Origin: Burkholderia sp. FERM BP-3421
Lineage (GTDB): Bacteria > Pseudomonadota > Gammaproteobacteria > Burkholderiales > Burkholderiaceae
Direction of reading: 5' to 3'
NCBI RefSeq assembly: GCF_028657905.1
Contig: NZ_CP117782.1
Span: 2,604,001 to 2,668,000 of the forward strand
Length of the DNA: 64,000 bases
Shown piece after piece: positions 16,927-25,914 of the stretch. The translations under genes were made by a program, and so were the position numbers. Numbering within the stretch: position 1 is the first letter of the stretch; each line of letters begins with the position of its first letter. The notes under the pieces are model-generated. The model was not told the origin of the DNA. It saw only the letters and a program-made list of their open reading frames with translations, and ran no database searches.

Positions 16927-19530
16927 TCAGTCCAGCGGCCAGATTTCGCGGCTTGCAGCCCTTACCGCCTGTGCCGATTCCAGCGCGAGCGCGTCCTGCG
17001 CGCGTTGTCGGCACAGTTGATAATCGAGACGGCGCACACGCGCCTTGATGCCCGGCACCGACACCGGGTCCACCGACAATTCCGTGACGCCGAGGCCGAC
17101 CAGCAGCGGCACCGCCACCGGATCGCCGCCCAGCGCGCCGCACACGCCCACCCACTTGCCGTGTTTCTCCGCGCCGCGCACGGTCGCGTCGATCAGGCGC
17201 AGCACGGCCGGATGCAGGCCGTCCGCGAGCGCGGCGAGATCCGCCTGGCAGCGGTCCATCGCGAGCGTGTACTGGGTCAGATCGTTGGTGCCGATCGACA
17301 GGAAGTCCGCGTGCGCCGCCAGCTGATCCGCGAGCAGCGCGGCCGACGGCACTTCGATCATCACGCCCACCTCGATCGGATCGGTGCGGCCGAGCGCGCG
17401 CGCGAATTCGTCGATGCGCGTGCGGATCCGCACCAGCTCGCCCACGTCGGTCACCATCGGCAGCAGGATCCGCACCGCGCCGAACGGCTTCACCGAGAGC
17501 AGGCCCTGCAACTGATCGTCGAGCAGGTCCGGCCGGACCTGCGCGAGCCGGATCCCGCGCAGGCCGAGCGCCGGATTCGGCTCGGGCGGCAGCGTCAGGT
17601 AATCGACTTCCTTGTCCGCGCCGACGTCGAGCGTGCGGATGATCGCGGTGCGGCCCTGCAGCGCGTCGACGATCGACTGGTAGCTCTGCTGATGCTCGCT
17701 CGTGGTCGGCGCAGCCTGGCGATGAATGAACATCAGCTCGGTGCGCAGCAGGCCGACCGAGTCGGCGCCGTTGTCGACCGCCACGTTCGCGTCGTCGAGC
17801 GTCGCGATGTTCGCGGCCACCTCGATGGTGCGGCCGTCATGCGTGACGGCGGCTTCGCGCGAGGTGCGGCGATTCACCTCGCGCACGCCCGCGAGTCGCC
17901 GGCGTTCGGTGCGCGCGCGCTCGACGTCGAGCGCCGTCGGCGCGTGTTCGAGCCGGCCCGCGCTCGCGTCGACCACCACCTGCGTGCCTTCCGGAATCGC
18001 GTGCAGCGCGTCGCCCACGGCCACCAGCGCGGGAATGCCGAGCTGGCGCGCGATGATCGCCGCATGCGAGGTCGCGCCGCCGCGCGCCATCACGAGTGCG
18101 GTCACGCGTTCGCGATCGAGCGTCGACAAGTCCGAGGGCGTGAATTCCTCCGCCGCCAACACGGCCTCGTCGGGCAGTTGGCGCGCGGTCGTGTTCGCAT
18201 AGCCGAGTGCGCGCAGCACGCGCTTGTCGATGTCGCGCAGGTCGGCCGCGCGTTCGGCGAGCAGCGCGTCGTCGACGTTCGACAGGATCGCGATCTGCGC
18301 GCGGATCGTCTCGCGCCAGGCGTGGCCCGCGCTCTTGCCGAGGCTGATCAGGTCGCGCGCGGCGTCGATCAGCGTCGGGTCTTCGAGCAACACGCGGTGC
18401 ACGGCGAAGATCCCGGCCTCGCCCACCGCGCCGCGTTGCGACGCGCTGCGCACCGTTTCGTCGAGCTCCGCGTCGACGTCGGCCAGCGCCTTGTCGAGCA
18501 GGCGACTCTCGGCGGCGGACGTGCCGCTCGCCCGCTCGGGCGGCGTCGGGTCGGCGTCGTCCCAGCGCACCAGCGCGCCCACCGCGATGCCGGGCGCCGC
18601 GCATACGCCCGCGAGCGTGTTCGGATCGAGCGGCACGCCGGCGCCGCGCGCGACGGCAGGCGCTTGGGCGAAACCGGCGGCGCGCGCCGGCTTCTCCTCG
18701 ACCTCGCCGTGCGCCTCGCGCAGCAGTTCGACGGCGACCGCATCGACCGCGCGCGCGGCCTGCGGGCCGCTGCCGACCAGCTCGATGGTCGCGTGCTCGC
18801 CGGCACCGAGGCCGAGCAGGCCGACGACGCTCTCGATCGCCGCGCGGCGGCCTTCGAAATACACCTCGACCTTCGCGTCGAGGCCGCGCGCGGCTTCGCG
18901 CGCACGCGCGGCGGGCCGCGCATGCAGGCCGCCCGGCTGGCTCAGCGTGAGCGCGCGGCGCACCTCGGTCGAGGTCGAAGTCTCGGTCGCGGCGGGCGCG
19001 GCCTCGACGGGCTGCGCCGGCGCCGCGCCCTGCGCGCGCAAGGTGAGGAGCGTGGTTTCGCCCGCCGTCACGAGGCCGCCGCCCACGCGCCCGACGACCG
19101 CGAACGCATCCGAGTTGGCGACCGCGATCACCGACACGAGGCTGTGCGCTGCGCGCGCGACCGCGTCCTGGTCGAATTCGATCAGGAGGTCGCCCGTGCG
19201 CACCTGCGCGCCCTGCTCGACCTTCGCGGTGAACCCGCTGCCGGCCAGCTCGACGGTGTCGATGCCGATATGCAGCAGGATCTCCGCGCCCTGCTGCGTC
19301 GTGATCGTCACCGCGTGGCCGGTGCGCGCGAGATGCGACACCACGCCGTCGCACGGCGCGACGAGCCGGCCGTCGAGCGGATCGATGCCGATGCCGTCCC
19401 CGAACATGCCGCCCGAAAACACCGGATCGGGCACCTCGGCCAACGGGACGACCGGGCCCGTCAAGGGCGCCAGCAGGACAATCTGGTCGTGGGATGCATT
19501 CTTCAACAGGGACTCCTCGGCACGTCTCAT
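16927..19530 (-). CDS. nagF: Multiphosphoryl transfer protein EIIA(Glc)-HPr-EI for GlcNAc PTS
   Basis: An 867-residue fusion that supplies all soluble phosphotransfer steps to NagE. The Glc-type EIIA domain (about 17-150) has ILLHIGIDTVELAG with phospho-His87. HPr (about 190-275) has GGLHARPAA with His203. Enzyme I (about 305-860) has GGATSHAAIIAR with His489, the PEP-binding GVMIEVPSA region and the C-terminal GVCGALGGDP. The protein alone could relay phosphate from PEP to EIIB. The ATG at 19530 has no ribosome-binding site. GAGGAG inside the ORF points to a TTG start at 19506, which would remove eight residues. It lies 16 bp after the SIS gene, in the same operon. Confidence 0.94.
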   Translation of the reverse strand: MRRAEESLLKNASHDQIVLLAPLTGPVVPLAEVPDPVFSGGMFGDGIGIDPLDGRLVAPCDGVVSHLARTGHAVTITTQQGAEILLHIGIDTVELAGSGFTAKVEQGAQVRTGDLLIEFDQDAVARAAHSLVSVIAVANSDAFAVVGRVGGGLVTAGETTLLTLRAQGAAPAQPVEAAPAATETSTSTEVRRALTLSQPGGLHARPAARAREAARGLDAKVEVYFEGRRAAIESVVGLLGLGAGEHATIELVGSGPQAARAVDAVAVELLREAHGEVEEKPARAAGFAQAPAVARGAGVPLDPNTLAGVCAAPGIAVGALVRWDDADPTPPERASGTSAAESRLLDKALADVDAELDETVRSASQRGAVGEAGIFAVHRVLLEDPTLIDAARDLISLGKSAGHAWRETIRAQIAILSNVDDALLAERAADLRDIDKRVLRALGYANTTARQLPDEAVLAAEEFTPSDLSTLDRERVTALVMARGGATSHAAIIARQLGIPALVAVGDALHAIPEGTQVVVDASAGRLEHAPTALDVERARTERRRLAGVREVNRRTSREAAVTHDGRTIEVAANIATLDDANVAVDNGADSVGLLRTELMFIHRQAAPTTSEHQQSYQSIVDALQGRTAIIRTLDVGADKEVDYLTLPPEPNPALGLRGIRLAQVRPDLLDDQLQGLLSVKPFGAVRILLPMVTDVGELVRIRTRIDEFARALGRTDPIEVGVMIEVPSAALLADQLAAHADFLSIGTNDLTQYTLAMDRCQADLAALADGLHPAVLRLIDATVRGAEKHGKWVGVCGALGGDPVAVPLLVGLGVTELSVDPVSVPGIKARVRRLDYQLCRQRAQDALALESAQAVRAASREIWPLD

Positions 19531-19546
19531 CGCTTATCTCGGCTGG

Positions 19547-20581
19547 TCAATGCGTTTCGGTGACTTTGTTCAGGTGGCGCGGCGTGTCCGGATTGCGGCC
19601 GCGCGCGACGGCGAGATCCGCAGCCATCACGTAGAACGAAAGAATGGCGGCGATCGGATCGAGCGCCGGGTGGGCGGACTGCGCAAGCGGCAGCGTGGCG
19701 TCGGGCGTGCCGGCGGGCGCGGCGAGCAGCACCCGCGCGCCGCGCGCGCGCATGTCGCGCGCGAGCTGCAGGAGGCCTTCCTGTTCCGGCCCGGGCGGCG
19801 CGAACACGAGCAGCGGATAGTCGCGGTCGATCAGCTCCATCGGCCCGTGCCGCACTTCCGCGCTCGAGAATGCCTCGGCCTGGATGCCCGAGGTTTCCTT
19901 GAGCTTGAGCGCCGCTTCCTGCGCGATCGCGAGACCGAGCCCGCGACCGATCACGATCATCCGCTCGACGTCGCGCAACTCCGCGACGGCGCTCGACCAG
20001 TCGAGCCCGCCCGCCTGCACGAGCACGTCGGGCAGGCCGCGCAGCGCGGCGAGCAGCGCGGCGTCCTGCTGCCAGAACGCAACGATCTGCGCGGACAGCG
20101 ACAGCATCGCGATATAGCTCTTGGTCGCGGCCACCGACAGCTCGGGGCCGGCCAGCAGCGGCAGCTGGTGCTCGCATGCGTCGGCGAGCGGCGACGGCAG
20201 CACGTTGACCGCCGCGACCGTGAGCGCGCCCGCGTCGCGCAGCGCCGCCATCGTATTGACGAGATCCGGGCTCTTGCCCGACTGCGAGAACGCCAGCGCG
20301 AGCTGCCCGGCCACGCGCAGCGGCGCCTGTTGCAAGGTGGCGACCGACATCGGCAGCGATGCGACCGGCACGCCGAGACGGCTCATCGTGAGGCTCGCGA
20401 AATAGCTGGCGGCGTGATCGGAACTGCCGCGCGCCACCGTCAGCGCGACCTGCGGCACATGCGCGGCCAGGTGCGCGGCGAGCACTTCGACGCGGCGGGT
20501 GTCGGCGAGTTGCGCGGCCACCACCTGGGCGGCTTCGCGCGCCTCGTTAAGCATATTCGACAATCGATTCTCCTTCGACAT
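19547..20581 (-). CDS. Glucosamine-6-phosphate deaminase, SIS type (NagB-II)
   Basis: A 344-residue protein made of two SIS (sugar isomerase) domains, resembling the C-terminal half of GlmS without its glutaminase domain. Sugar-phosphate binding loops are ARGSSDHAA (first domain) and SQSGKSPD. The second domain has KETSGIQAEAFSSAEVRHGPMEL, in which the glutamate and histidine correspond to GlmS catalytic residues. Such stand-alone proteins in nag operons act as deaminases converting GlcN-6-P to Fru-6-P plus ammonia. The ORF overlaps nagA by 35 bp from ATG 20581. A TTG or ATG about 20-27 bases later (ATG 20554), preceded by GAAGGAG, is a better-supported start. Confidence 0.88.
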   Translation of the reverse strand: MSKENRLSNMLNEAREAAQVVAAQLADTRRVEVLAAHLAAHVPQVALTVARGSSDHAASYFASLTMSRLGVPVASLPMSVATLQQAPLRVAGQLALAFSQSGKSPDLVNTMAALRDAGALTVAAVNVLPSPLADACEHQLPLLAGPELSVAATKSYIAMLSLSAQIVAFWQQDAALLAALRGLPDVLVQAGGLDWSSAVAELRDVERMIVIGRGLGLAIAQEAALKLKETSGIQAEAFSSAEVRHGPMELIDRDYPLLVFAPPGPEQEGLLQLARDMRARGARVLLAAPAGTPDATLPLAQSAHPALDPIAAILSFYVMAADLAVARGRNPDTPRHLNKVTETH

Positions 20582-21650
20582 AGGTCGCGGTCAGGTTCAG
20601 GTCGCGGTCGAACACCGCGACGTCGGCCCACGCGCCGCGCGCGAGGCGGCCGCGATCGGCGACGCCGAGATAGTCGGCCGCGTAGCGCGACATGCGGTTC
20701 GACACGTCGGCGATCGGCAGGCCCAGCGACACGAGGTTGCGCAGCGCCTGGTCCATCGTCAGCGTGCTGCCGGCGAGCGTGCCGTCGGCCAGGCGCACGC
20801 CGCCCAGGCATTTCGTCACGTGCTGGCTGCCGAGCCGGTATTCGCCGTCCGGCATGCCGGTCGCGGACGTGCTGTCGGTCACGACGTAGAGCCGCGGGAT
20901 CGCGCGCAGCGCCGCGCGGATCGCGCCCGGATGCACGTGCAGCAGATCGGGGATGATCTCCGCGTACTCCGCATGCGCGAGCGCCGCGCCGACGAGGCCC
21001 GGATTGCGGTGATGCAGCGGCGACATCGCGTTGAACAGGTGGGTGAAGCCGCATGCGCCGTGCTTGAGCGCGGTGACGGCGTCGTCGTAGGTCGCGAGCG
21101 AGTGGCCGAGCTGCACGCGCACGCCGCGCGCCGCCATCTCCGAGATGATCTCGATGTGGCCGGCGATCTCGGGCGCGAGCGTGACGACACGGATCGGCGC
21201 GATCGACAGGTACTTGAGCACTTCGTCGAGCACCGCCGACACGGCCGCGTCGGGCTGCGCGCCGAGCTTGCCCGGGTTGATGTAAGGACCTTCCAGGTGG
21301 ACGCCCAGCACGCGCGCGCCGCCCGGCGTGCGCGTGCGCGCGACGTCGCCCAGGCCCGCGACGACGTGCATCAGTTCGTCGCGCGGCGCCGTCATCGTGG
21401 TGGCGAGCAGGCTGGTCGTGCCGTAGCGCGCGTGCGTGCGCGTGATCGCCTCGATCGCGTCGCCGCCTTCCATCACGTCGGCGCCGCCGCCGCCGTGCAC
21501 GTGCAGGTCGATGAAACCCGGCAGGATGTACTGCGCGTCGTTCTTCGCCGGATCGACGCGGTCGCCCGACAGTGCGGTAATCCGGCCGTTCTCGAAATCG
21601 AGCGTGCCGTGGATCCAGCCTTCGGGGGTGAGTATGTTTCCGGTCAGCAT
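20547..21650 (-). CDS. nagA: N-acetylglucosamine-6-phosphate deacetylase
   Basis: A 367-residue amidohydrolase that removes acetate from GlcNAc-6-P, the product of NagE transport. Metal and substrate motifs are GFIDLHVHGGGG near the N-terminus, VHLEGPYINPGKLGAQ (metal-binding glutamate), LGHS, HLFNAMSPLHHRNPG (metal histidine and substrate loop) and the catalytic aspartate in VTDSTSATGMPDG. Length and motif order match the family. It is the second gene of the nagR-nagA-nagB-nagF-nagE operon on the - strand. Confidence 0.95.
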   Translation of the reverse strand: MLTGNILTPEGWIHGTLDFENGRITALSGDRVDPAKNDAQYILPGFIDLHVHGGGGADVMEGGDAIEAITRTHARYGTTSLLATTMTAPRDELMHVVAGLGDVARTRTPGGARVLGVHLEGPYINPGKLGAQPDAAVSAVLDEVLKYLSIAPIRVVTLAPEIAGHIEIISEMAARGVRVQLGHSLATYDDAVTALKHGACGFTHLFNAMSPLHHRNPGLVGAALAHAEYAEIIPDLLHVHPGAIRAALRAIPRLYVVTDSTSATGMPDGEYRLGSQHVTKCLGGVRLADGTLAGSTLTMDQALRNLVSLGLPIADVSNRMSRYAADYLGVADRGRLARGAWADVAVFDRDLNLTATYVEGESIVEYA

Positions 21651-21735
21651 GACTGTCTCTTGATGGTCTCGATGGCGCGTAAAAGGGTGCTGCTCTTGCT
21701 GCGAGAGAGTGGGTGGCCAGGCTGCGCGTAGCGCG

Positions 21736-22470
21736 TCAGCGTTTCAGTTCGGCCACGAAATCGTAATAGTCGTCACGGCAGTAGCTTTCGGTCACCTCGA
21801 TTGCCCGCTGGTCGGCGCCGTAACCGATCCGCGTGATGAGCAGGAGCGCCGCGCCCGGCGCGACGCCCATCCATTTGGCGATCTCGCGCGTCGCGTTGAC
21901 CGCGCGAAAGTGCTGCAGCGCGCGCACCACCGCTGCGCCGCGCATTTCCAGGTAGCGGTACAGCGACGCGCCGAGCGCCTGCGGATCCGGCACGAACGCC
22001 GCGGGCAGCGTCGAATGCTCGACCGCCATCACGATGCCGTCCGCGCGGCGCAGCCGTTCGAGCCGCGCGACCAGCGCGCCGGGCGCGAGCCCGAGATGCG
22101 TGAGCTCGTCGCGGCTGGCGGCGCGCAGGGCCCGCTTGAGCCATACCGAATCGGGTTGGAAGCCGCGCTGCTCCATCTTCGCCGTGAAGCCGACGAGGCG
22201 CGACAGCGGATCGGCCACGCGCGGCGTGATGAAACTGCCCGCGCCGCGCGCGCGCCGGATCAGCCCTTGTTCGACCAGCAGCGACAGCGCGCGCCGCGCG
22301 GTGATCCGCGACACACCGACCGACACCGACAGCACCCGTTCCGACGGCAGCGCCTCGCCGGCCTGCCACGCGCCGCCGTGAATCGCGCTCGCGAGATTGC
22401 GGGCGAGCTGCAGATAGAGCGGCGTGTCACTGTGAACGTCGGGCGCGAGGGCCGACCAGCCGATTTCCAT
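21736..22470 (-). CDS. nagR: GntR/HutC-family repressor of the GlcNAc genes (NagR-like)
   Basis: A 244-residue transcription factor. The N-terminal winged helix-turn-helix (about residues 18-85) has PLYLQLARNLASAI, GEALPSERVLSVSVGVSRITARRAL and GLIRRARGAGSFI. The C-terminal UTRA effector domain has GFTAKMEQRGF, LERLRRADGIVMAVEHSTLP and the closing EVTESYCRDDYYDF. UTRA proteins next to nag genes usually sense GlcN-6-P or GlcNAc-6-P and lift repression. The start at 22470 is preferred to 22521 because it begins just before the conserved DNA-binding domain. It heads the nag operon and is probably autoregulated through the inverted repeats upstream. Confidence 0.88.
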   Translation of the reverse strand: MEIGWSALAPDVHSDTPLYLQLARNLASAIHGGAWQAGEALPSERVLSVSVGVSRITARRALSLLVEQGLIRRARGAGSFITPRVADPLSRLVGFTAKMEQRGFQPDSVWLKRALRAASRDELTHLGLAPGALVARLERLRRADGIVMAVEHSTLPAAFVPDPQALGASLYRYLEMRGAAVVRALQHFRAVNATREIAKWMGVAPGAALLLITRIGYGADQRAIEVTESYCRDDYYDFVAELKR

Positions 22471-22538
22471 GGGTATCCGTCGATCGAGAAGCGAACGCGG
22501 GGGCGTTCCGATGCGAGGCAATTATATAACCAAACTAA

Positions 22539-22557
22539 TACCAGTCAATTCGACTGG
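22539..22557 (+). promoter_or_regulatory. Candidate NagR operator 1
   Basis: ATACCAGTCAATTCGACTGG-type site in an AT-rich stretch 70 bp upstream of nagR. It contains the inverted repeat CCAGTC-aattc-GACTGG (22541-22557). A near copy lies in inverse orientation at 22730-22749. Confidence 0.55.
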
Positions 22558-22729
22558 GCCAGACCTCGCCGATACGCGGGAAGCGTTGCCTGGCGGGCGA
22601 ATCGGCGCACCGAAACCCTTTATTTACAACGTTCTCCGGGATAGGGATTTACCCGTATCGGCTTGATCGGGGTCAGGAAACGCGCGGCGGGAGCAAACGT
22701 TTTTGCACCTGGATGAGACCGGAATAGCA

Positions 22730-22749
22730 CCAGTCGAAGGCACTGGTAT
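22730..22749 (-). promoter_or_regulatory. Candidate NagR operator 2
   Basis: On the - strand this reads ATACCAGTGCCTTCGACTGG, matching operator 1 at 17 of 20 positions by eye, about 190 bp further from nagR. It also forms its own inverted repeat ACCAGT / ACTGGT (22729-22747). The gap 22558-22729 contains nothing else that I recognise. Confidence 0.5.
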
Positions 22750-22798
22750 GCAACGTGGTGCGCAGGGGAATGGGGCGACGCCGAGCGCCGGCGACGCC

Positions 22799-22988
22799 CC
22801 TGCCCTTTCGCAACGCGGTCGATCAGCATCGGATCGACGCCGAGCGCCTTGCCGGTTTCACGCAGCACGCCGCGCGCGGCGGTAGGTCGAGACGGCGGCC
22901 GCGAGCGCGGCGCGCTCGTGTCCGTATTTCCTGTAGATATGTTGAATCACCTCTTCCCGACGCTGGTGTTCGAAATCCACGTCGATAT
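22799..22988 (-). pseudogene. 3'-ward remnant of the native dnaE2, split off by the island
   Basis: On the - strand the DNA reads IDVDFEHQRREEVIQHIYRK and continues to a segment matching the island DnaE2 (YGHERAALAAAVSTY, then GKALGVDPMLIDRVAKGQ). It picks up exactly where the 5' remnant at 37664-38490 stops, after PPDIDV. One extra C in the codons after VSTY shifts the frame. Homology ends at about 22799 and the remaining 3' two thirds of the gene are gone. The DNA is thus a non-functional relic of the catalytic palm region. Its orientation and order show that the two remnants were once one gene. Confidence 0.9.
22979..22988 (+). repeat. 10-bp direct repeat at left island boundary
   Basis: ACGTCGATAT marks the last base of native dnaE2 homology on this side. 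The same 10 bp occur at 37664-37673, at the other broken end. It is a candidate target-site duplication or recombination core. Confidence 0.75.
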
Positions 22989-23139
22989 AGTACCCATGTG
23001 CGCTCTACTGATTTGCGCGCATGCGCGTCCAGCCGATCCGTTCTGACATATCAAGGTGTGACCCTGACCCAAGAAATAGCCCGGATCAAAAGTAGAGAAA
23101 TTCGGCATGAAGTGTCCAAGCTGACACGAAGGCCATGCC

Positions 23140-23406
23140 ATGAAGACGAGCAAGTTCACCGAAGAGCAGATCGCGTTTTCACTGAAGCAGGCGGAACTGG
23201 GCACGAAGGTCGAAGAGATATGTCGCAAGCTCGGGATCAGCGAAGCGACGTGCTACCGCTGGAAGAAGAAATTCGGAGGGCTGGGGCCCTCCGAACTACT
23301 CCGGTTGCGACAGCTTGAAGAGGAAAACGCGAGGCCGAAGCGGCTCGTAGCGGGCCTGAGTCTTAATAAGGCCATGTTGCAGGACGTCCTGGCAAAAAAG
23401 CTCTAA
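23140..23406 (+). pseudogene. IS3-family transposase OrfA, left-over of an insertion sequence
   Basis: An 88-residue OrfA with the helix-turn-helix of the IS407-like branch of IS3 (FTEEQIAFSLKQAELG, then EICRKLGISEATCYRWKKKFGGL) and the leucine-zipper end (LLRLRQLEEENARPKRLVAGL ... KAMLQDVLAKK). OrfA itself is intact, but the DNA after it (to about 23550) has no intact OrfB, only interrupted frames. No functional transposase can be made, because the -1 frameshift product is lost. It lies about 150 bp inside the left island boundary. Confidence 0.85.
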
Positions 23407-23639
23407 AGCCGGCCCGTAGGCGCATGTTGATCGTGAGGATTGCGGCGTGCTGGCACGCGTGACAGGACTTCTCCGCGCGGCCATCGTTCATATTGGCGCA
23501 TAGGTTTTGCCCCTTTCCTGGCAAGGTCCCGGCAGAGAGCTACGCCAAACCGACGCTCGACGTTTTCTGGGGTGCCCGCCCCCGTCCCACGAGAAAAGCC
23601 GCAGTCTCTACGGCGCTCGTTGCGTCACCGACCATGCAT

Positions 23640-24066
23640 CGTGTCGGGTCTTCGTGTATGCAGTGACAGGACTTGCGGTCGCTGCTATGTACCACCGGTT
23701 TCCGAGCACCGAGCCGCGCCACACAACTGCCACTGCGCCGCTCGGCCCTTCCTGGTGGATCGTCACACGCTTGGCACTGCTCAGCGTCGACGCATTCGCC
23801 GGCGGCCTGTTCGTCAATTCGTTGCTGTCGCTCTGGCTGATGCAACGCTCCGGCCTGTCGATCGGCTCGGCGGGACAGTTCTTCTTCTGGACCGGACTAC
23901 TCTCAGTTGGCTCCCAACTCGTGGCGCCACCGCTGTCGCACAGGATCGACCTGCTGAACACGATGGTGATTACGCACATCCCGTCGAGCCTGTGCCTGAT
24001 CGGTGCGACGCTCACGCCGTCGCTGCCGGCGACGCTAGCGCTGCTGCTGATGCGCAGCGCCGCAAT
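23640..24066 (+). pseudogene. Internal fragment of an MFS permease
   Basis: In one frame the DNA encodes membrane segments of a major facilitator family transporter: LALLSVDAFAGGLFVNSLLS, FFFWTGLLSVGSQLVAPPLS and NTMVITHIPSSLCLIGATL. The family's N-terminal helices are missing and the sequence stops being MFS-like after LLLMRS, where it changes into unrelated AT-rich DNA. There is no start codon in a sensible place. It is a relic cut at both ends, consistent with repeated recombination at this island edge. Confidence 0.78.
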
Positions 24067-24159
24067 TGCACAATGCTCGGATTCCCATGACTCAATTTTC
24101 AGGATGCCAAAACAATTTAATCTGACAAAAAGTGAGAATTCCATGGATTGGCACATTGT

Positions 24160-25671
24160 ATGATGAATATCTCATCAGGGAAACTACTGATTTATATGAG
24201 TATTCGCGTTGGCTCTACGTCGTCGATGTTCGTTCGAGTGGTAGCCAACGCATGCCTGTTCGCGATGGCATGCGGCGTGTCGTCAGTCTGGGCGTTCGAT
24301 CCGTTGTGGGTCGAGCATTCCGTGTCGACAACACCCGCTGCAGGCGTCCTTGGATCGGATCGCGCGGCGGTATGCGTGTTTGACGCATTGCCAAGGCTAC
24401 TGCGACTGCAGGACGCGATTGAGCGATCTCTATGCCTCAATCCGAAAACACGTGAGGCGTGGGCAAATGTCAAGATACAGGCGTCCGCGGTCGGCGTCGC
24501 GCGTGGAGCGTTCCTGCCAACGCTCTCGGCAAACTGGCAGGGTACGCGTGACAAGACAGTGAATCATGTCATCGGGTACTCCCAATACGACTCGGGTTAT
24601 CGAACCAACCTGCAGAACGCAGGCGTGTCATTGAGCTGGGTTTTGTACGACTTTGGTAGTCGCGCCGCGGCGCTCCGAAATGAAGCGAATCTGCTAGCTG
24701 CCGCGCAGGCGAACCAGCAGGCAACCCTTCAGGAAGTGTTCGCAAAGGTCGCCAGGGATTACTACGCCGCTCAGGCGGCACGTGGTGCGCTCGCGGCCGC
24801 CCGTGAGATTGAACAGACGGCACACGATAGCGTCGATGCGGCCACTGCCCTGTTCAATGCCGGCAGGGCTGATGTCAGCGACCAGTTGCAGGCAGAGACA
24901 ACCTACACGGATTCGATGATGAGTCGCGTCAAGTCCGAGGAAGCATGGAAAGTCGCAGAGGGAACGCTGGCAGCGGACATGAATCTGTCTTCGGACATCG
25001 AATTATCGCTACCTGATGTTGGGGATGGCGTCGCGCCGACCCGTCAGTTTACCGATTCGGTCGCTGAACTGATGAAGGAGGCGCAACGAACGCATCCCGC
25101 TATCGTCGCGGCTCAGGCACGGGTTGCTGCCGCCCGCGCGAAGGCCAGGCAGATCCGTGCAGATGGCTTGCCGCGCCTGAGTCTGGTTGCACAGTACAAC
25201 TACAATAACCAGCCGACAAGCCTGCAGCTCGGCTATCCCGTGTTCCCTGCCAGGCATAGCGAGTGGTATTTGGGCATCCAGGTGACAATCCCGATCTTCG
25301 AAGGTTTCACGCGCACCTATCTGACGCACGGTGCCGAAGCGCAAACGGATCTGCAGGCCGCTCTCCTTGAGGAGACCCGTCAGCAGGTGGGTCTGGAAGT
25401 CTGGAACAGCTATCAGGCGTTGCAGAGCGCGACCTCGAATCTTGGCAACAGTGCAAAGCTGCTTTCACTCGCGCAACGTTCACAAAAAGTGGCGAGGCAG
25501 CGCTATAAGATGGGGGTTGGCAACATCCAAGAGCTACTCAACACACAGTCATCGCTAGCCACCGCGAAACAGAAGCGGATTCAGGCACTGACAGATTGGC
25601 GCTCGACGCGGCTGCAACTGGCAGCAAAGCTCGGCAATCTTGGTATGTGGAGTCTGGATGGCGCTCAATAG
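24160..25671 (+). CDS. TolC-family outer membrane factor of the type I secretion cassette
   Basis: A protein of about 500 residues with the two-fold repeated TolC (OEP) architecture. A signal-like segment (FVRVVANACLFAMACGVSSVWA) is followed by LQDAIERSLCLNPKTREAWA, beta-barrel stretches such as LSWVLYDFGSRAAA, and long coiled-coil helices. The second repeat has PIFEGFTRTY and VGNIQELLNTQSSLATAKQ. It would form the outer-membrane channel for the exporter and adaptor encoded downstream. Start choice is uncertain: ATG 24160, 24196 and 24226 are all in frame, and 24226 gives the cleanest signal peptide. The AT-rich DNA at about 24090-24150 is the likely promoter. Confidence 0.88.
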   Translation: MMNISSGKLLIYMSIRVGSTSSMFVRVVANACLFAMACGVSSVWAFDPLWVEHSVSTTPAAGVLGSDRAAVCVFDALPRLLRLQDAIERSLCLNPKTREAWANVKIQASAVGVARGAFLPTLSANWQGTRDKTVNHVIGYSQYDSGYRTNLQNAGVSLSWVLYDFGSRAAALRNEANLLAAAQANQQATLQEVFAKVARDYYAAQAARGALAAAREIEQTAHDSVDAATALFNAGRADVSDQLQAETTYTDSMMSRVKSEEAWKVAEGTLAADMNLSSDIELSLPDVGDGVAPTRQFTDSVAELMKEAQRTHPAIVAAQARVAAARAKARQIRADGLPRLSLVAQYNYNNQPTSLQLGYPVFPARHSEWYLGIQVTIPIFEGFTRTYLTHGAEAQTDLQAALLEETRQQVGLEVWNSYQALQSATSNLGNSAKLLSLAQRSQKVARQRYKMGVGNIQELLNTQSSLATAKQKRIQALTDWRSTRLQLAAKLGNLGMWSLDGAQ

Positions 25672-25914
25672 TTTGCCGGATCCTCGTTGTAGTGAATTGC
25701 ACGCTCAAAGAGCGCCTTGGTCCTAAGTATGGAGCAGGAATAAGTCCCGTCAAACGGGAATGATAGTTAGATGAACTAAATGTGAATCAAGATGTAACTT
25801 ATCCTGTTCATCGCCGGCATTCTTTCGCAGAGTGCGACTAAGAGGGCCAAATTCCAATCGTCGTTGGGGCACGATATGTCCGCGCGACAAATTTAAAGTG
25901 AGCGAGGGCTTCTG

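Noticed and set aside
15031..19563. A 1510-residue open frame on the + strand
   Set aside because: It is antisense to nagE and nagF. The translation is Arg/His/Glu-rich without any domain, as expected for the mirror of GC-rich genes.
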